From Deltaproteobacteria bacterium (GTDB taxonomy: Bacteria > Myxococcota_A > UBA9160 > SMWR01), in assembly GCA_019313605.1 (NCBI GenBank), contig JAFDAW010000141.1, positions 1 to 7,153 of the forward strand: a stretch of DNA of 7,153 nucleotides, written 5' to 3'. Below the pieces are notes generated by a model. The model did not search any database and had not been told where the DNA came from. It was given only the letters and a program-made list of their open reading frames with translations. Shown here piece by piece: positions 6,481-7,153 of the stretch. How positions within the stretch are numbered: the stretch's first letter is position 1; every line of letters begins with the position of its first letter. The translations under genes were made by a program, and so were the position numbers.

Positions 6481-6686
6481 GAATCGCAGTTCAATCCACT
6501 GGGTTGATGTCGTCGTTTGCGATGATATCGCCGTGCTGCTGGATCATCGAGTCTCACTCCAACCCGCTCGGCGCCCGCCATCTCGATCGCCGCCGGGGTA
6601 TTTTCGTCTGCCGCCCCGCTCCTTCGGCTCCTTGACACAAACTGATTGATGAAGAACATACAAAGCCAGGCCACAGGGGTTGATGA
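6481..6686. other. Divergent intergenic spacer between the DUF3786 and YjbQ genes
   Basis: These 206 bases separate two divergent genes. AGGGG at 6675-6679 is the likely ribosome binding site of the YjbQ gene, seven bases before its ATG. A consensus TTGACA lies at 6632-6637. On the - strand a frame stays open through the whole spacer and ends in TGA overlapping the DUF3786 ATG; whether it is a real small gene is undecided. No structured RNA was recognised. Confidence 0.4.
6632..6660 (+). promoter_or_regulatory. Candidate promoter of the YjbQ gene (good -35, weak -10)
   Basis: TTGACA at 6632-6637 matches the sigma-70 -35 consensus exactly. At the proper distance only weak -10 candidates occur (GAACAT at 6654-6659, 16-base spacing, three of six matches). 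The location 30-60 bases before the YjbQ start fits, but the weak -10 keeps this tentative. Confidence 0.3.
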
Positions 6687-7091
6687 ATGACACGACGCAT
6701 CAGCATACGAACTCGGGGCCAGGGCCTTCACGAGATCACCGGGCAGGTTCAGGACGCGGTGGAAGAATCCGAGGTGGACGATGGACTCTGCACGATCCTC
6801 GTGCAGCACACGTCGGCGAGCCTGACCATCCAGGAAAATGCCGATCCGTCCGCACAACGCGATCTCGAGGCCTGGCTAAATCGGCTCGTCTCCGAGAACG
6901 ATCCGATCTTCACGCACACCACGGAAGGACCTGACGACATGCCGTCGCATATCAAGGCGGCCCTCACTGCGACCACGCTCTCCATCCCAATCGTCGACGG
7001 GCGGCTCGGCCTCGGCACCTGGCAAGGAATTTACTTGTGGGAGCATCGCCACCGCGGCTCGAACCGGAACTACCTGGTGCACGTGAGCTGA
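6687..7091 (+). CDS. yjbQ: YjbQ/UPF0047 family protein (secondary thiamine-phosphate synthase type)
   Basis: A complete 134-residue member of the YjbQ/UPF0047 family, close to the usual length of 130-140. The conserved pattern is present throughout: C35 in GLCTILVQH, H41-T-S-A-S, E50-N-A-D53-P, H77-T-T-E80-G-P-D-D-M-P-S-H88-I-K, GRLGLGTWQGIYL (105-117) and E119-H120-R. These polar and histidine residues cluster in a proposed metal-binding site. Weak thiamine-phosphate synthase activity reported for Escherichia coli YjbQ gave the family its database name; the physiological role is unsettled. It has no signal peptide, so it is cytoplasmic. A stop codon directly before the ATG (6684-6686) and AGGGG seven bases upstream fix the start. 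It is transcribed alone between two - strand genes, ending nine bases before the convergent partial gene on the right. There are no thiamine genes nearby to support the database name. Confidence 0.95.
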   Translation: MTRRISIRTRGQGLHEITGQVQDAVEESEVDDGLCTILVQHTSASLTIQENADPSAQRDLEAWLNRLVSENDPIFTHTTEGPDDMPSHIKAALTATTLSIPIVDGRLGLGTWQGIYLWEHRHRGSNRNYLVHVS

Positions 7092-7100
7092 CTTCGCGCG

Positions 7101-7153
7101 TCAGCGTTCGAGCACGCTCCGCAATGTTTCCCGGTAGTAGGCGTAATCCTCGA
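7101..7153 (-). CDS. Probable 3' end of an unidentified gene, truncated by the window edge
   Basis: The - strand is open from the right edge to a TGA at 7101-7103 and encodes the sixteen residues EDYAYYRETLRSVLER. The sequence looks like an amphipathic, charged C-terminal helix of a real protein, and the tight convergent fit (nine bases from the YjbQ stop) suits gene spacing here. Sixteen residues are too few to name a family. Confidence 0.45.
   Translation of the reverse strand, partial: EDYAYYRETLRSVLER

Overview
The window looks like part of the chromosome of a GC-rich Gram-negative bacterium, probably uncultured. The Gram-negative inference rests on a lipoprotein signal and a signal-peptide protein. 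The gene mix is a Pseudomonas-type arylsulfatase, a non-pyrrolysine MttB homologue, a DUF885 lipoprotein and a DUF3786 protein. That would fit lineages around Desulfobacterota, Myxococcota or Binatota, but this is a weak inference. No phage, insertion sequence, CRISPR array, tRNA or rRNA is visible.

Layout: the 3' part of an arylsulfatase gene enters from the left on the + strand (to 1196). It meets, tail to tail with a 10-base gap, an MttB-family methyltransferase gene on the - strand (1207-2571). A 122-base divergent spacer follows. Two + strand genes come next, a DUF885 metallopeptidase-like lipoprotein (2694-4109) and a small secreted protein of unknown function (4168-4515). They converge, across a 58-base spacer holding two strong GC hairpins, on a - strand membrane protein with a C-terminal glutaredoxin domain (4574-5737). 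Upstream of that on the same strand is a DUF3786 gene (5875-6480), noticeably less GC-rich than its neighbours and containing two slippage-prone repeats. A 206-base divergent spacer separates it from a YjbQ-family gene on + (6687-7091). The last 53 bases hold the probable 3' end of another - strand gene. No gene-free stretch exceeds about 210 bases.

The genes do not form one obvious pathway. The plausible functional links are the probable two-gene unit of the DUF885 lipoprotein and the small secreted protein (both exported), and possibly DUF3786 with the membrane glutaredoxin (same strand, 137 bases apart). MttB proteins normally pass a methyl group to a corrinoid protein, and no corrinoid protein is encoded here. 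I see no convincing new multi-gene system. The most unusual items are the membrane/DUF4124-like/glutaredoxin fusion and the atypical DUF3786 gene with its nine-G tract.
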